A stretch of DNA of 64,000 nt from Bacteroidota bacterium (GCA_016720655.1 JADKKE010000033.1:124001-188000); one strand, 5' to 3'. Counted from the stretch's first letter, positions 53,376-61,993 are shown. The notes: generated by a model not told the origin, from the letters alone. Made by a program: numbers and translations.

Positions 53376-54830
53376 TTAATAAGAAGTTTTTAATTCAACC
53401 CTTCTGTTTTTTGCACGACCAATTGAGGTTTTATTGTCTGCAATTGGATTGGTTTCGCCAAATCCGGTGGCTGTCAATCGTGATTCCATAATTCCTTTGC
53501 CCATCAGATAGTTCTTGACTGATTCTGTTCGTTTTTGCGAAAGTGTCATGTTGTACGCATCTTCGCCTCTGTCATCTGTATGTCCTTCAATAATCAGATT
53601 GGCGGCTTCGTAACGTTTTAGAATTTCTGACAACTCATCCAATTGTACAAGGGATGCAACTTTCAGTTTATCACTATTTGTTTCAAAGAAAATCTTACTG
53701 GCTATTTGGGTGATCTTTTTTATGTCTGCTTTCGTGATTTCAGGACATCCTTTATTAGCAATCGTTCCTTTTGTATCCGGACAACGATCTTCGTTATCAG
53801 CAACTCCATCACCATCTGTATCAGGGCAACCTTTGAATACAGGCAAGCCGGCTTTGTCTTTACAAGCATCTTCTTCATTAACAATTCCATCTTTATCATT
53901 GTCGAGAGGACAACCTGTAGCATCAACTACATAACCTGTCTTTGTGCCGGCGCACTTGTCATCTCCGTCAGCAACTCCATCTTTATCCGCGTCGGGACAA
54001 CCTTTCAATGTTGACAATCCAGCGACAAGAGGACAAGCATCATCTTTATCAGTAATTCCATCACCATCTGCATCGGGACAACCTTTCATTTCTGTGATAC
54101 CGGCTACATCCGGACAAGCATCGATGTAATCGGCGATTCCGTCTTTGTCTTTATCCAACGGACATCCTGTTGCATCTACAGCAACTCCTGTCGGTGTATT
54201 TTCGCATTTGTCAAGACGATCTGCCACACCGTCTTTATCAGCATCTTTTTTATTTCCAAAATTGAATGTAAGACCAACCATGTGCAATAAGTATGCATCA
54301 TTTTCTGAGGCGACAACACCATCACGGGTATCAGCAGTTGAGTAGAGGAAAGTTTCCTGAATATTCAACATGAGAGTTGGGCCCATTTTGAAATTAATTC
54401 CGGCTCCGAAAGAAGGTGCAATGAAGTCGATCTTCTTTTCCGTGATGCCTACATTCTTATCAAATAGCATGGCTCCTCCGCCAACAAAAAGATAAGGTCG
54501 AACGGGAGAGGCCGGACCCAAAATATTGAATCTGAAATTTACCGAAACAGTAGAAACATCCCTGCGAAATCTTCCGTTCGGACGATTGTAACCAAGTGTT
54601 CCTTTCGTCGCCAATAAATTCAAATCAAGATGCCCACCGATGTACCTGGAGAAAGTGATTCCGCCGAAACCGTACAAAGGCATATCTGTTTTGTAAAAAT
54701 CATTGCCAAGGTCACCTTTGTACTGTCCAACTCCTGCATGCAAACCAATGTTCCATTTTTTGTCCTGGGTTTGTGCCTGCACGTAGCATGAAGCAATTAT
54801 TGAAAGTGAAATAAGTAATATTTTTTTCAT
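53376..54830 (-). CDS. OmpA-family protein with thrombospondin type 3 repeats
   Basis: A 484-residue outer-membrane protein: signal peptide (MKKILLISLSIIASCYVQAQ), a beta-barrel-like N-terminal domain to about residue 195, then six calcium-binding TSP3 repeats (for example 'DADGDGITDKDDACP' with the D-x-D-x-D-G-x2-D pattern). The C-terminus is a peptidoglycan-binding OmpA domain ('IFFETNSDKLK', 'LIIEGHTDDRGEDAYNMTLSQKRTESVKNYL', 'GFGETNPIADN', 'GRAKNRRVEL'). It would tie the outer membrane to the cell wall. Its promoter carries operator copy E. Confidence 0.94.
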   Translation of the reverse strand: MKKILLISLSIIASCYVQAQTQDKKWNIGLHAGVGQYKGDLGNDFYKTDMPLYGFGGITFSRYIGGHLDLNLLATKGTLGYNRPNGRFRRDVSTVSVNFRFNILGPASPVRPYLFVGGGAMLFDKNVGITEKKIDFIAPSFGAGINFKMGPTLMLNIQETFLYSTADTRDGVVASENDAYLLHMVGLTFNFGNKKDADKDGVADRLDKCENTPTGVAVDATGCPLDKDKDGIADYIDACPDVAGITEMKGCPDADGDGITDKDDACPLVAGLSTLKGCPDADKDGVADGDDKCAGTKTGYVVDATGCPLDNDKDGIVNEEDACKDKAGLPVFKGCPDTDGDGVADNEDRCPDTKGTIANKGCPEITKADIKKITQIASKIFFETNSDKLKVASLVQLDELSEILKRYEAANLIIEGHTDDRGEDAYNMTLSQKRTESVKNYLMGKGIMESRLTATGFGETNPIADNKTSIGRAKNRRVELKTSY

Positions 54831-54854
54831 AATAATATTGTATATAATTTACCA

Positions 54855-54920
54855 CAAAGGTGAGCAGCCTTCTAAAAACCGATGTTATACAATTCTATCA
54901 ATTTGTTACATCATTCACAC
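54855..54920 (-). promoter_or_regulatory. Direct-repeat operator and promoter (copy E)
   Basis: Minus strand: GTGTGAATGATGTAAC (core 54906-54909) and AATTGTATAAC (core 54885-54888, ATAA), 21 bp apart. CACCTTTG (54862-54855) is the -7-like box. The OmpA start codon lies 25 bases on. Confidence 0.85.
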
Positions 54921-55298
54921 TTAACTAAAATTGCGAAATGGCATTAATGGCAATTACACATCTTTAATATTGTCTTCCAAATTGCCAGACTCTTTGAAAA
55001 AAGGGTAGATGGAATTGGTGTACAATGACGTGTTCTTGTTCAATCCCCTGCTTAATGAATGACAAATTGTTTGTAAGTGTTGTCGAAATCAGAGTCAAAT
55101 ACTTCAATTTTAACTTCAATTGAGGCTTTTGGATATAAAGAACCTTCTTATTCGTATTTTTAAAAAAACGGACAATTGAAATTCATACATTTGCAAAACG
55201 AATAGTCTTCGGCAAAGCGATCTTCGTGCTTTGAACGGTTTTTTTTTAAGGAGTTTTATTTTTGAAAAACCGTAAACTATAATTCAAAAAAAATATAT
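54921..55298. other. Leader and spacer upstream of AraC gene
   Basis: About 380 bases without a convincing gene. Near the AraC gene TACATTTG (55186-55193) is a good -7 box, implying a leader of about 100 bases. In that leader ACGGTTTTT (55235-55243) can pair with AAAAACCGT (55265-55273), a hairpin just upstream of the start codon that may influence translation. No copy of the 21-bp direct repeat precedes the AraC gene itself. Confidence 0.5.
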
Positions 55299-55859
55299 TT
55301 GAAAATCTACATAAAATACATGGTGAGTATTCGCTGCAAAATGCTCGTTAAGGAGGAGCTTAAGCAGCTGGGATTACATTATGTAAATATTGGTTTGGGA
55401 GAAGTTGAGATTATGGAAACCATTTCTCATGCTCAACGGGAAAAGTTAAAACAAGCTTTATTGATTTCCGGCCTGGAATTGATGGACGACAAAAAAGCCA
55501 TGTTGATTGAAAAGATAAAAAACATCATTATTGAAATGATTCATTATTCGGAAGAGATTCCGAAAGTAAAGTTTTCCGATTATTTGAGTCAAAAATTGGA
55601 TTACGACTACACCTATTTATCAAATCTTTTTTCAGAAACCGAAGGAATTACCATTGAACATTTTTTATTGATTCACAAAATTGAGAAAGTCAAAGAATTA
55701 ATAATATATGATGAACTGAATCTGACAGAGATTTCCTATAAGCTTCACTATAGCAGTGTTGCACATTTGTCTAATCAGTTTAAAAAAATTACAGGTCTGA
55801 CCCCTTCCTTTTTCAAAGCACTTAAAAATAAGAAGCGCAAGCCCTTAGAGGATATGTGA
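55299..55859 (+). CDS. AraC-type HTH regulator with N-terminal small domain
   Basis: A 186-residue protein (TTG start, with ATG 55320 as alternative; the TTG version keeps the first strand 'KIYIKYMVSIRCKM'). The N-terminal ~80 residues form an alpha/beta unit ('VKEELKQLGLHYVNIGLGEVEIMETISHAQREKLKQALLISGLELMDDKK') of unclear family that may serve sensing or dimerisation. The C-terminal ~100 residues are an AraC DNA-binding domain closely matching the one at 44748 ('YDYTYLSNLFSETEGITIEHFLLIHKIEKVKELI', 'YSSVAHLSNQFKKITGLTPSFFK'). It is the second in-island candidate regulator. The stop codon sits inside operator copy F of the next gene. Confidence 0.88.
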   Translation: MKIYIKYMVSIRCKMLVKEELKQLGLHYVNIGLGEVEIMETISHAQREKLKQALLISGLELMDDKKAMLIEKIKNIIIEMIHYSEEIPKVKFSDYLSQKLDYDYTYLSNLFSETEGITIEHFLLIHKIEKVKELIIYDELNLTEISYKLHYSSVAHLSNQFKKITGLTPSFFKALKNKKRKPLEDM

Positions 55860-55919
55860 ATGATGTAAGCATCCGTTAAAATTTTGTAACACTTTTCAGC
55901 ATTAAGAGAAATAATTTTG
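55855..55919 (+). promoter_or_regulatory. Direct-repeat operator and promoter (copy F)
   Basis: GTGAATGATGTAAG (core GTAA 55865-55868) and TTTTGTAAC (core 55886-55889), 21 bp apart. TAATTTTG at 55912-55919 is a perfect -7 box at 22 bp. The operator overlaps the AraC stop codon; the ester-cyclase ATG (55937) is 18 bases beyond. Confidence 0.87.
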
Positions 55920-55936
55920 TCTCTTAATCCTGTATC

Positions 55937-56530
55937 ATGCAACGGAAATACACATCAAAGCAAATCATCCGGTATCTTTTCAATAGTTGCTGTTTTGCAA
56001 GCCTTTTCGCTTGTAATCCCGGTGATAATACAATTACTATCAGTAAAGGACTTCTGGATTCGATGCAGGTACAGATTGCTACTTTTACTGTTAATCAGGG
56101 TTGGATTGATAAAAACCTGATGGCCTTTGATACACTTGACTTTACGGTTTTTAGTAATCAGGATTGGACACGAATTCATGAAAGTCATTCAAAAGACATC
56201 AAAGTAAATTGGCCGGATGGTCACTTTACAATAGGGATTGATCAACACATCAACGACTTGAAAAATATGTTCGTCTATGCACCCGATACGCGAATCAGGC
56301 AACATCCAATTCGCTTTGGTTCCGGAAACATGACCTGTGTAACGGGGGTTATGACTGGCACTTTTAGCAAATCCATGCCGATTGGGAATGGAAAAACCAT
56401 TCAGCCGACTGGTAAATCCTTTAGCATTCCAATGTGCACTGTCGGAATTTGGAAGACAGGTGTGATGATTGAAGAATTTCTTTTTTGGGACAATCATGCT
56501 TTTATGAAACAAATTGGAATTTTAAAATAA
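55937..56530 (+). CDS. SnoaL-like ester cyclase family protein, probable lipoprotein
   Basis: A 197-residue protein. The N-terminus ('LFNSCCFASLFACNPGD') resembles a lipoprotein signal with several Cys. The body is a SnoaL-like cone-barrel domain: 'FSNQDWTRIHESHSKDIKVNWPDGHFTIGIDQHINDLKNMFVYAPDTRIRQHPIRFGSGNMTCVTGVMTGTF', ending 'MIEEFLFWDNHAFMKQIGI'. Such proteins are annotated 'ester cyclase' after polyketide cyclases but most members lack assigned substrates. It is immediately downstream of operator copy F and is followed by a YceI gene. Confidence 0.83.
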   Translation: MQRKYTSKQIIRYLFNSCCFASLFACNPGDNTITISKGLLDSMQVQIATFTVNQGWIDKNLMAFDTLDFTVFSNQDWTRIHESHSKDIKVNWPDGHFTIGIDQHINDLKNMFVYAPDTRIRQHPIRFGSGNMTCVTGVMTGTFSKSMPIGNGKTIQPTGKSFSIPMCTVGIWKTGVMIEEFLFWDNHAFMKQIGILK

Positions 56531-56548
56531 CAATTAAAAACACAATCC

Positions 56549-57135
56549 ATGATATTAGATGCAACAATGGAAGACAAAAGGGAAAAATGGGCAATTGATA
56601 TGGCTCACAGTGAACTCTCGTTCAATTAAAGCATCTCATGATTGCTCATGTAAAGGGATCTTTTAAAAGTTTCGATGCAAGCATTTATACAACTGGAAAA
56701 GATTTTTCGAGTGCAGAAATCGATATTTGGATTGACCCGGCTTCAATTTCAACGGGGGATGAAAAAAGAGACGAACATTTGAAAGGGCCTGATTTTTTTG
56801 ATGTCCTCAATCATCCTCAAATTGCTTTTACTTCTGAAACAATCGGAGAAGCAGACTCAAATGGTAACCATGAACTCTGGGGTGAATTGAGAATGAAAGG
56901 AATTAAGAAGAACCTGAAACTCAATGTTCACTTCGGAGGAATGATGACGGATCCATGGGGCAATGAAAAAGCAGGTTTCACTGTGACCGGTGTGATCAAT
57001 CGAAATGAATGGGGGCTTATCTGGAATACCACCATTGAGACTGGCGGAATTTTGGTGAGCGAGGAAGTGAAAATTTCTTGTGAACTTGAATTGACGATGG
57101 TAAACCAGAAAGATCTTTCAATGGTATTGGAATAA
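56549..57135 (+). pseudogene. YceI-family protein, interrupted by a one-base deletion
   Basis: The N-terminal part (ATG 56549) reads 'KWAIDMAHSELSFN' and stops at a TAA at 56627-56629. The continuation 'LKHLMIAHVKGSFKSF' to 'SCELELTMVNQK' is in another frame. Adding one T at about 56625-56629 (TTCAATTAAAGCATC to TTCAATTTAAAGCATC) restores an intact ~195-residue YceI protein with family motifs 'AHSELSFNxKHLM', 'KGPDFFDVLNHPQIAFTSE' and 'FGGMMTDPWGNEKAGF'. YceI proteins are lipocalin-fold carriers of polyisoprenoids. The damage may be a real recent mutation or a sequencing error. Downstream translation could start at ATG 56638. Confidence 0.85.
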
Positions 57136-57288
57136 ACCTTGAATTTCATTTTCCAAAATTTATTTACTGCTGAGGAATTAGTGATTGGTTGAAATCTCTC
57201 CTATTTCGTCTATTCGATTAGTCCGTTGAATTGAGCACTTTTATCTTGTTTTTTGAATACACCGGGTTACACGATTGTGTGATATAAA

Positions 57289-57354
57289 GTGTGAATTATG
57301 TAACTTATCCTTAAAGTTATGTAACGGGTTTCATTCTTCCTGTGCTTAATTTTG
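57289..57354 (+). promoter_or_regulatory. Direct-repeat operator and promoter (copy G)
   Basis: GTGTGAATTATGTAAC (core GTAA 57300-57303) and AGTTATGTAAC (core 57321-57324), 21 bp apart. TAATTTTG at 57347-57354 is a perfect -7 box at 22 bp. It precedes the lmo0937-DUF3943-PAP2-PAP2 run by 55 bases. Confidence 0.88.
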
Positions 57355-57408
57355 TTGAATTAAATCATATTTCAGTTCATTCACAATTCAGTTAAAAAAA
57401 TCAATAAA

Positions 57409-57564
57409 ATGGGAAATCTTCTGTATATAATAGCTGTCATTCTGGTGATAAGCTGGTTGATAGGGTTTGTAGGCTTTCATGCCGGTGGAATTATTCATAT
57501 TCTATTGGTTATTGCCATCATTGTGGTTTTGTTAAGCGTTATACAAGGTAGAAAGCCCTTATAA
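57409..57564 (+). CDS. lmo0937-family small membrane protein
   Basis: A 51-residue peptide: GNLLYIIAVILVISWLIGF, then 'GFHAGGIIHILLVIAIIVVLLSVIQGRK'. The 'IIHILLVIAIIVVL' block and the positively charged 'QGRK' end match the lmo0937 family of tiny two-helix membrane peptides. A second, more divergent copy lies at 29292, also in an operator-driven cluster. Function unknown; likely stress-linked by context. Confidence 0.87.
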   Translation: MGNLLYIIAVILVISWLIGFVGFHAGGIIHILLVIAIIVVLLSVIQGRKPL

Positions 57565-57602
57565 GATAAGCGATGTTCGTTTATTGGAGATGAGGCAATG
57601 CT

Positions 57603-59171
57603 ATGAGATTTCTTGCAGTGCTATTAATTTTATGTAGTTTAACATTAACGTTATTTTCTCAACAGAAAGTACCGCAGAAAAAGCAAGCTACATTTCCTTC
57701 TGATTCGATAGTACCTGGTAATAGTTCACCGGAGAAACAGATTAAAAAATCGAAGGAAGAAAAAGTAGAACATTTGTCGGACTCTGTCGGTAATGAGCCG
57801 ATGCAAAGCAACAGAGTGGATACCACTGTGCAAAACAAGTATGGCGACCTGCTCAATGACGATTCTATTTATTCAAAAAGGTATCCAATGTGGATTCCGG
57901 TTCTTGAGTCTATCGGATCAAATGCAATAACGTGGGCTGGAGATCGCTATATTTTGAGAGACGAATATGCCAGGGTTGGATTGAAATCCTGGAAATCCAA
58001 TTTTAAAAATGGATGGGAATGGGATGTCGACAGGTTTGGAATAAATTTTATCGGACATCCTTATTCAGGGACACTTACGTTTAATTCAGGTCGTTCCAAT
58101 GGATACAATTATTTTCAATCTTTTTCAATTGCGGTAGGGGGGAGTCTGGTGTGGGAATATTTAGGAGAGAATACGCGACCCTCCTACAATGACATCATCA
58201 ATACACCGGTGAATGGTGCATTTCTCGGAGAAATATTGTATCGATTAAGTTCGAACATTCTGGATGACCGGACAAGAGGTTTACCGAGAATTTCTCGTGA
58301 AATCCTCGCGGGGATATTAAATCCTATGCGTGGACTCAACCGAATACTTCAAGGGAAAACGTTCCATAGAACCAACAAGGAAGTCTACCAAAAAGAGCCG
58401 CTGAATGTTACTCTTTATACCGGGCTGCATTATGTGAATGAGGGTCACAAAGATTTTGGAAAAGGAACAAGAAGTGAATTGTTAAACGCTCAATTCGATT
58501 ATGGGAACCCATTCGAAATCCGTTCGAGGAAACCATTTGATTTTTTTAAACTTCGAACCGAGCTTAATTTTGGAGTCGGGCGAAAGATTCTTGATAATGT
58601 GACAGGATACGGTATCTTAACAGGTAAAAACATCAAGCTGAAAAAGCAATCAATCTTGATTGGTTTATTTCAGCACTATGATTATTGGGATAACAAGACT
58701 TTTGAGTTGGGTTCGATCGCATTTGGCGGTGGACTTTTTTCAAAAATACCACTGAGTAAAACATCAGAAATTTATACAAATATTCACATTGCTGTAATTC
58801 CATTTGCCGGCAACAGCACTCACTTTGGTCCGGATTCTTCTGAATTCAGGGATTATAATTTCGGTGACGGTTTGGAAGGAAAGTTTGAAAGTACAGTTAA
58901 CATCGGTAAATATGCTTCAGCATCCTTTGTCTATTATTATTATATCATCAGAACATTTGTTGGAGCAAAGGGAAATAATTATATCGGGATTCTAAAACCC
59001 AGAATTACTATTCGACTGTACAAGGACCTCAGTATTGGTTTTGAACATTTTGTTTATTACAATGACAGGTACTTACGGGATTTAGCGGCAATTCATTCTG
59101 CAAGAACAGAACAAAAGTTATTTCTTTCACTCTATTTTGAAGACAAGCAAAGAAGAGGCCATTACAATTGA
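57603..59171 (+). CDS. DUF3943-domain envelope protein
   Basis: A 522-residue exported protein (signal 'RFLAVLLILCSLTLTLFSQ', then a ~60-residue polar linker). The DUF3943 region reads 'GWEWDVDRFGINFIGHPYSGTLTFNSGRSNGYNYFQSF', 'SLVWEYLGENTRPSYNDIINTPVNGAFLGEILYRLSSNILDD' and 'LAGILNPMRGLNRILQG'. Amphipathic strands fill the rest, in the style of an outer-membrane barrel. Function unknown. It is followed 6 bp downstream by a PAP2 gene. Confidence 0.85.
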   Translation: MRFLAVLLILCSLTLTLFSQQKVPQKKQATFPSDSIVPGNSSPEKQIKKSKEEKVEHLSDSVGNEPMQSNRVDTTVQNKYGDLLNDDSIYSKRYPMWIPVLESIGSNAITWAGDRYILRDEYARVGLKSWKSNFKNGWEWDVDRFGINFIGHPYSGTLTFNSGRSNGYNYFQSFSIAVGGSLVWEYLGENTRPSYNDIINTPVNGAFLGEILYRLSSNILDDRTRGLPRISREILAGILNPMRGLNRILQGKTFHRTNKEVYQKEPLNVTLYTGLHYVNEGHKDFGKGTRSELLNAQFDYGNPFEIRSRKPFDFFKLRTELNFGVGRKILDNVTGYGILTGKNIKLKKQSILIGLFQHYDYWDNKTFELGSIAFGGGLFSKIPLSKTSEIYTNIHIAVIPFAGNSTHFGPDSSEFRDYNFGDGLEGKFESTVNIGKYASASFVYYYYIIRTFVGAKGNNYIGILKPRITIRLYKDLSIGFEHFVYYNDRYLRDLAAIHSARTEQKLFLSLYFEDKQRRGHYN

Positions 59172-59177
59172 ATAAAA

Positions 59178-60008
59178 ATGAGAGCGGAGCAATATAAATT
59201 ATTTCAATTTCTGAAGATCGTTATATTGACGTTTGTATTTCTTACTGTAATTGTAAGTCAGGGAAATGCACAGGATACACTTCAGGGAAAGAAATTTACT
59301 GACTACAATTTTTCTCGTTTTACACATGAAACGGGTTTGTTTTTCGTGCAACCAGTAAAATGGAAGGGCGCCGATTGGATCCGTTTCGGAGCAATTGCCA
59401 TCCTGACGGTTTCGATAATTCAGGTTGACAATGATGTCCGAAAACTGGCTCTTGACAATCCGAAGTATGTAAATACGGTACCAATGGAAATTGGTAATCA
59501 ATGGGGTGGATTTTTTCTCGTTCCAATTTCCGCTGTGGCATTGTTGACACATGGAACATTAAGTGATAACAATACAACTAAAAAATTAGGATTTGAAATT
59601 GCTCAGGCGGCACTATATTCTGAAACCATTTCTTTTATTTCAAAAGGCTGTATTGGGAGATCAAGACCATTTACAAACAGAGGGTTTAACGATTATAAGC
59701 CGTTTACTTTTTTTGATAGTCCTCAGAATTCATTTCCGGCGGGTCATGTAGATGCAGCATTTGCATTGTCTACCGTTCTGGCGAAGAACACAGATTCCGG
59801 TTGGTTGAAGGTTGCCTCCTATATTCCAGCGGGACTAACCGTTGTATCCCGAATTTATCAAGATGAGCACTGGGCTTCAGACGTTTTTTTAGGAGGCGCA
59901 ATTGGCTATTTTGTGGGGAATTGGGTGGTGAATTTACATGAACAAAAAGAATCAACAATTGAATTGACTTCAGTATTCCCTCTTCAAATAAAAATTGCTT
60001 TGAATTAA
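59178..60008 (+). CDS. PAP2-family phosphatase (first copy)
   Basis: A 276-residue exported/periplasmic PAP2 protein. Motif 1 'KGCIGRSRPF' (K-x6-RP), motif 2 'FPAGHVDAAFALSTV' with Ala instead of the usual Ser in PSGH, and motif 3 'SRIYQDEHWASD' (SR-x5-H-x3-D) are present. The family dephosphorylates phosphatidic acid, undecaprenyl pyrophosphate or similar lipid phosphates. The nucleophilic His of motif 3 and both motif 1 residues are kept, so activity is plausible. It pairs with the following PAP2 gene. Confidence 0.91.
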   Translation: MRAEQYKLFQFLKIVILTFVFLTVIVSQGNAQDTLQGKKFTDYNFSRFTHETGLFFVQPVKWKGADWIRFGAIAILTVSIIQVDNDVRKLALDNPKYVNTVPMEIGNQWGGFFLVPISAVALLTHGTLSDNNTTKKLGFEIAQAALYSETISFISKGCIGRSRPFTNRGFNDYKPFTFFDSPQNSFPAGHVDAAFALSTVLAKNTDSGWLKVASYIPAGLTVVSRIYQDEHWASDVFLGGAIGYFVGNWVVNLHEQKESTIELTSVFPLQIKIALN

Positions 60009-60016
60009 AATTGAAA

Positions 60017-60862
60017 ATGAAGTTTAAAATTATCATATCACTCTTAATTGCCTTCAGCTTGAATAGCTCTGTCTTTTCTCAAGAGAAGAAAAATGAAGTC
60101 ACAGCTCCGGAAACACCCAAGGAGAAACAATTGGAGAAGAAACTTGGAAAACGCTTATACAGCATTCCTCAATTCGCACACGAAACAATTTTATTTATCA
60201 AACAGCCAAGTAAGTGGAGTGGAACAGATTGGCTAAAGTTGGGTATTGTAACAGCCGCAACCTTTGCTGTGATGCCTTTCGACGAACAGATCACGAATTC
60301 TACGCAAGGTGAGCAACGATATTATAATAGTGTACCTATTGTTGGTGGAAGAGTTTATGGAGAATGGTATGCGATTGGCGGAGTAGCATCGGTTTTTGGT
60401 GTGTATGGTCTTATAGCGAAGGACACTGCTGCGAAGAAAATAACGATTGAATTGTTGCAAGCCGGACTCTATTCAGAAATAATAACCACTGTATTAAAGG
60501 TTGCCATTGGAAGAAAGAGGCCGGTCGTGACAGAAGATGCATTCTCCTATCGGCCATTCACCCTTCTGGAATACAACTTTCACTCTATGCCCAGCGGCCA
60601 TACGACAAGTGCATTTGCCTTATCAACAGTGATGTCGCGGCATGCGAAGTCTGGTACACTTAAGGTTCTGGCTTACATCCCGGCTGGTTTTACCATGTTT
60701 TCAAGAATCTACCAGCACCAACATTGGTTATCCGATGAAATTTTGGCTGCAGCAATTGGATATTTCGCAGGCAATTGGGTCGTGGATTTACATGAAGGGA
60801 GAAGACACAAAATAAATGTTACCTCTCTTTATCCACTCGGAGTTTCTTATTCCTTCAATTGA
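60017..60862 (+). CDS. PAP2-family phosphatase (second copy)
   Basis: A 281-residue PAP2 protein (ATG 60017; signal 'KFKIIISLLIAFSLNSSVFSQ') paralogous to the preceding one and 8 bp downstream of it. Motifs are 'KVAIGRKRP', 'MPSGHTTSAFALSTVMSRH' and 'SRIYQHQHWLSDEILAAAIGY', all with canonical residues. Expected lipid-phosphate phosphatase at the periplasmic face. The two PAP2 genes sit behind operator copy G and may jointly remodel lipids under stress. Confidence 0.92.
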   Translation: MKFKIIISLLIAFSLNSSVFSQEKKNEVTAPETPKEKQLEKKLGKRLYSIPQFAHETILFIKQPSKWSGTDWLKLGIVTAATFAVMPFDEQITNSTQGEQRYYNSVPIVGGRVYGEWYAIGGVASVFGVYGLIAKDTAAKKITIELLQAGLYSEIITTVLKVAIGRKRPVVTEDAFSYRPFTLLEYNFHSMPSGHTTSAFALSTVMSRHAKSGTLKVLAYIPAGFTMFSRIYQHQHWLSDEILAAAIGYFAGNWVVDLHEGRRHKINVTSLYPLGVSYSFN

Positions 60863-60934
60863 TCTATAGGATATCAATTTAAAAACACTGCAAACAATAT
60901 TGAATATAAGTTCACAAATTAAAATTATACTACG

Positions 60935-61153
60935 ATGAATACTAAAAACACCGGAATTATCCTGATTGTAATTGGGATGATCATGATGATTTATACAGGA
61001 TTCAATTATGTCACAACTAAAAAAGTTGTAGATCTGGGTCCGATTGAAATTAACAAAGAAACAAACCACCCCGTGCAATGGTCGCCGATTATTGGTGGCA
61101 TACTGTTGGTTGGAGGCATTGTGCTCCTTTCTACTAGCAAAGGCAAACAATAA
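60935..61153 (+). CDS. Small two-helix membrane protein
   Basis: A 72-residue protein with two hydrophobic helices ('TGIILIVIGMIMMIYTGFNYV' and 'IIGGILLVGGIVLLSTS') around a polar loop 'KETNHPVQWSP'. Such short proteins occur near stress genes, but the family is not recognised with confidence. It lies 72 bp after the PAP2 gene and may belong to the same transcript. Confidence 0.65.
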   Translation: MNTKNTGIILIVIGMIMMIYTGFNYVTTKKVVDLGPIEINKETNHPVQWSPIIGGILLVGGIVLLSTSKGKQ

Positions 61154-61157
61154 TGAA

Positions 61158-61223
61158 GTGTGAATCATGTAACAAATTCGAAAAGTTGTGTAACAGTTAC
61201 TGATGGGAAAGCAAAGACCTTTG
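61158..61223 (+). promoter_or_regulatory. Direct-repeat operator and promoter (copy H)
   Basis: GTGTGAATCATGTAAC (core GTAA 61169-61172) and AGTTGTGTAAC (core 61190-61193), 21 bp apart. GACCTTTG at 61216-61223 is the -7-like box at 22 bp. The ATG of the barrel gene lies 23 bases on. Confidence 0.86.
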
Positions 61224-61245
61224 GGAAAAGTTTTATACACAGCTT

Positions 61246-61926
61246 ATGAAAAATTTAATCAATAAGACGAATGGGATATTGTTCGCCTGGATTCTCTTAA
61301 CCGGAAGTATTTCAACTGCGAATGCTCAGAAAGCAGAATTCGGAGTGAGGTTAATGCCAACGTTTTCAACCTTCGACTTGAAAACGAGCGGAGGAAATTC
61401 AATTAAAGGCGAGGTTGTTTATGGATTTGGTGTCGGTGCGTTTTTTGGATTTAACTTTACAGATAATGTGGGTATTCAAATAGAAGGGATCTACAATTCA
61501 ATTAACCAAAAATACAAAGAGGTTGATGTTGAAAGGAAAGTAAACTTGAGATATGTGAATATTCCATTATTGCTTTCTTTGAATACAGGTAAAAGCCGCG
61601 CTGTTAATTTGAATGTAGTAGCCGGACCACAAATTGGTCTCAGTGTCGGAAGTAGTGTAACCACCACCGGTTCCGACGGTGTTGCGAATTCAAAAGCAGT
61701 ACTTGCAGTGAAGAAGGGTGACCTTGGATTGGCATATGGAGCCGGTTTGGATTTCGGTCTTAACTCCAGCCATACGGTTCGCCTTGGACTTGGATTCCGT
61801 GGCGTGTTTGGATTGATTGACATTAGCGATAACAGTGAAACAATGACTACGGATTCGTATTACATCCTTGATAAAACGAAGATTAAAACATATTCAGGAT
61901 ATCTCGGTCTTTCTATTTTATTTTAA
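61246..61926 (+). CDS. Outer-membrane beta-barrel protein
   Basis: A 226-residue protein with a signal peptide (KNLINKTNGILFAWILLTGSISTANAQ). It is an eight-strand-type outer-membrane barrel of the porin-like family ('AEFGVRLMPTFSTFDLK', 'VYGFGVGAFFGFNFTDNVGIQIEGIYNSINQKYKE', 'LRYVNIPLLLSLNTG', 'VNLNVVAGPQIGLSVG', 'LGLAYGAGLDFGLNSSHTVRLGLGFRGVFGLIDI', 'YSGYLGLSILF' with terminal aromatic residue). Function unknown. It has its own operator copy H and is monocistronic, with a hairpin downstream. Confidence 0.85.
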   Translation: MKNLINKTNGILFAWILLTGSISTANAQKAEFGVRLMPTFSTFDLKTSGGNSIKGEVVYGFGVGAFFGFNFTDNVGIQIEGIYNSINQKYKEVDVERKVNLRYVNIPLLLSLNTGKSRAVNLNVVAGPQIGLSVGSSVTTTGSDGVANSKAVLAVKKGDLGLAYGAGLDFGLNSSHTVRLGLGFRGVFGLIDISDNSETMTTDSYYILDKTKIKTYSGYLGLSILF

Positions 61927-61963
61927 ACACCATCATTGCTCATTTGAACAAGCGTTTTTTCTG

Positions 61964-61993
61964 AAAACCTGTTTCTTTAGGGGGACAGGTTTT
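61964..61993 (+). terminator. Hairpin terminator after the barrel gene
   Basis: AAAACCTGT (61964-61972) pairs with ACAGGTTTT (61985-61993) around a 12-base loop; only four T follow the stem, so it is a weak Rho-independent terminator about 40 bases 3' of the stop codon. The rest of the 317-bp spacer contains operator copy I and no gene. Confidence 0.6.

Noticed and set aside
53643..54345. Plus-strand reading frames across the OmpA gene
   Set aside because: They mirror the TSP3 repeat codons of the minus-strand OmpA gene and lack any own start signal or family resemblance.
57266..57303. Possible extra half-site or palindrome (GGTTACACGATTGTGTGATATAAAG) just before operator copy G
   Set aside because: It does not keep the 21-bp register or the GTAA core order of the other copies, so it is treated as chance AT-rich similarity.
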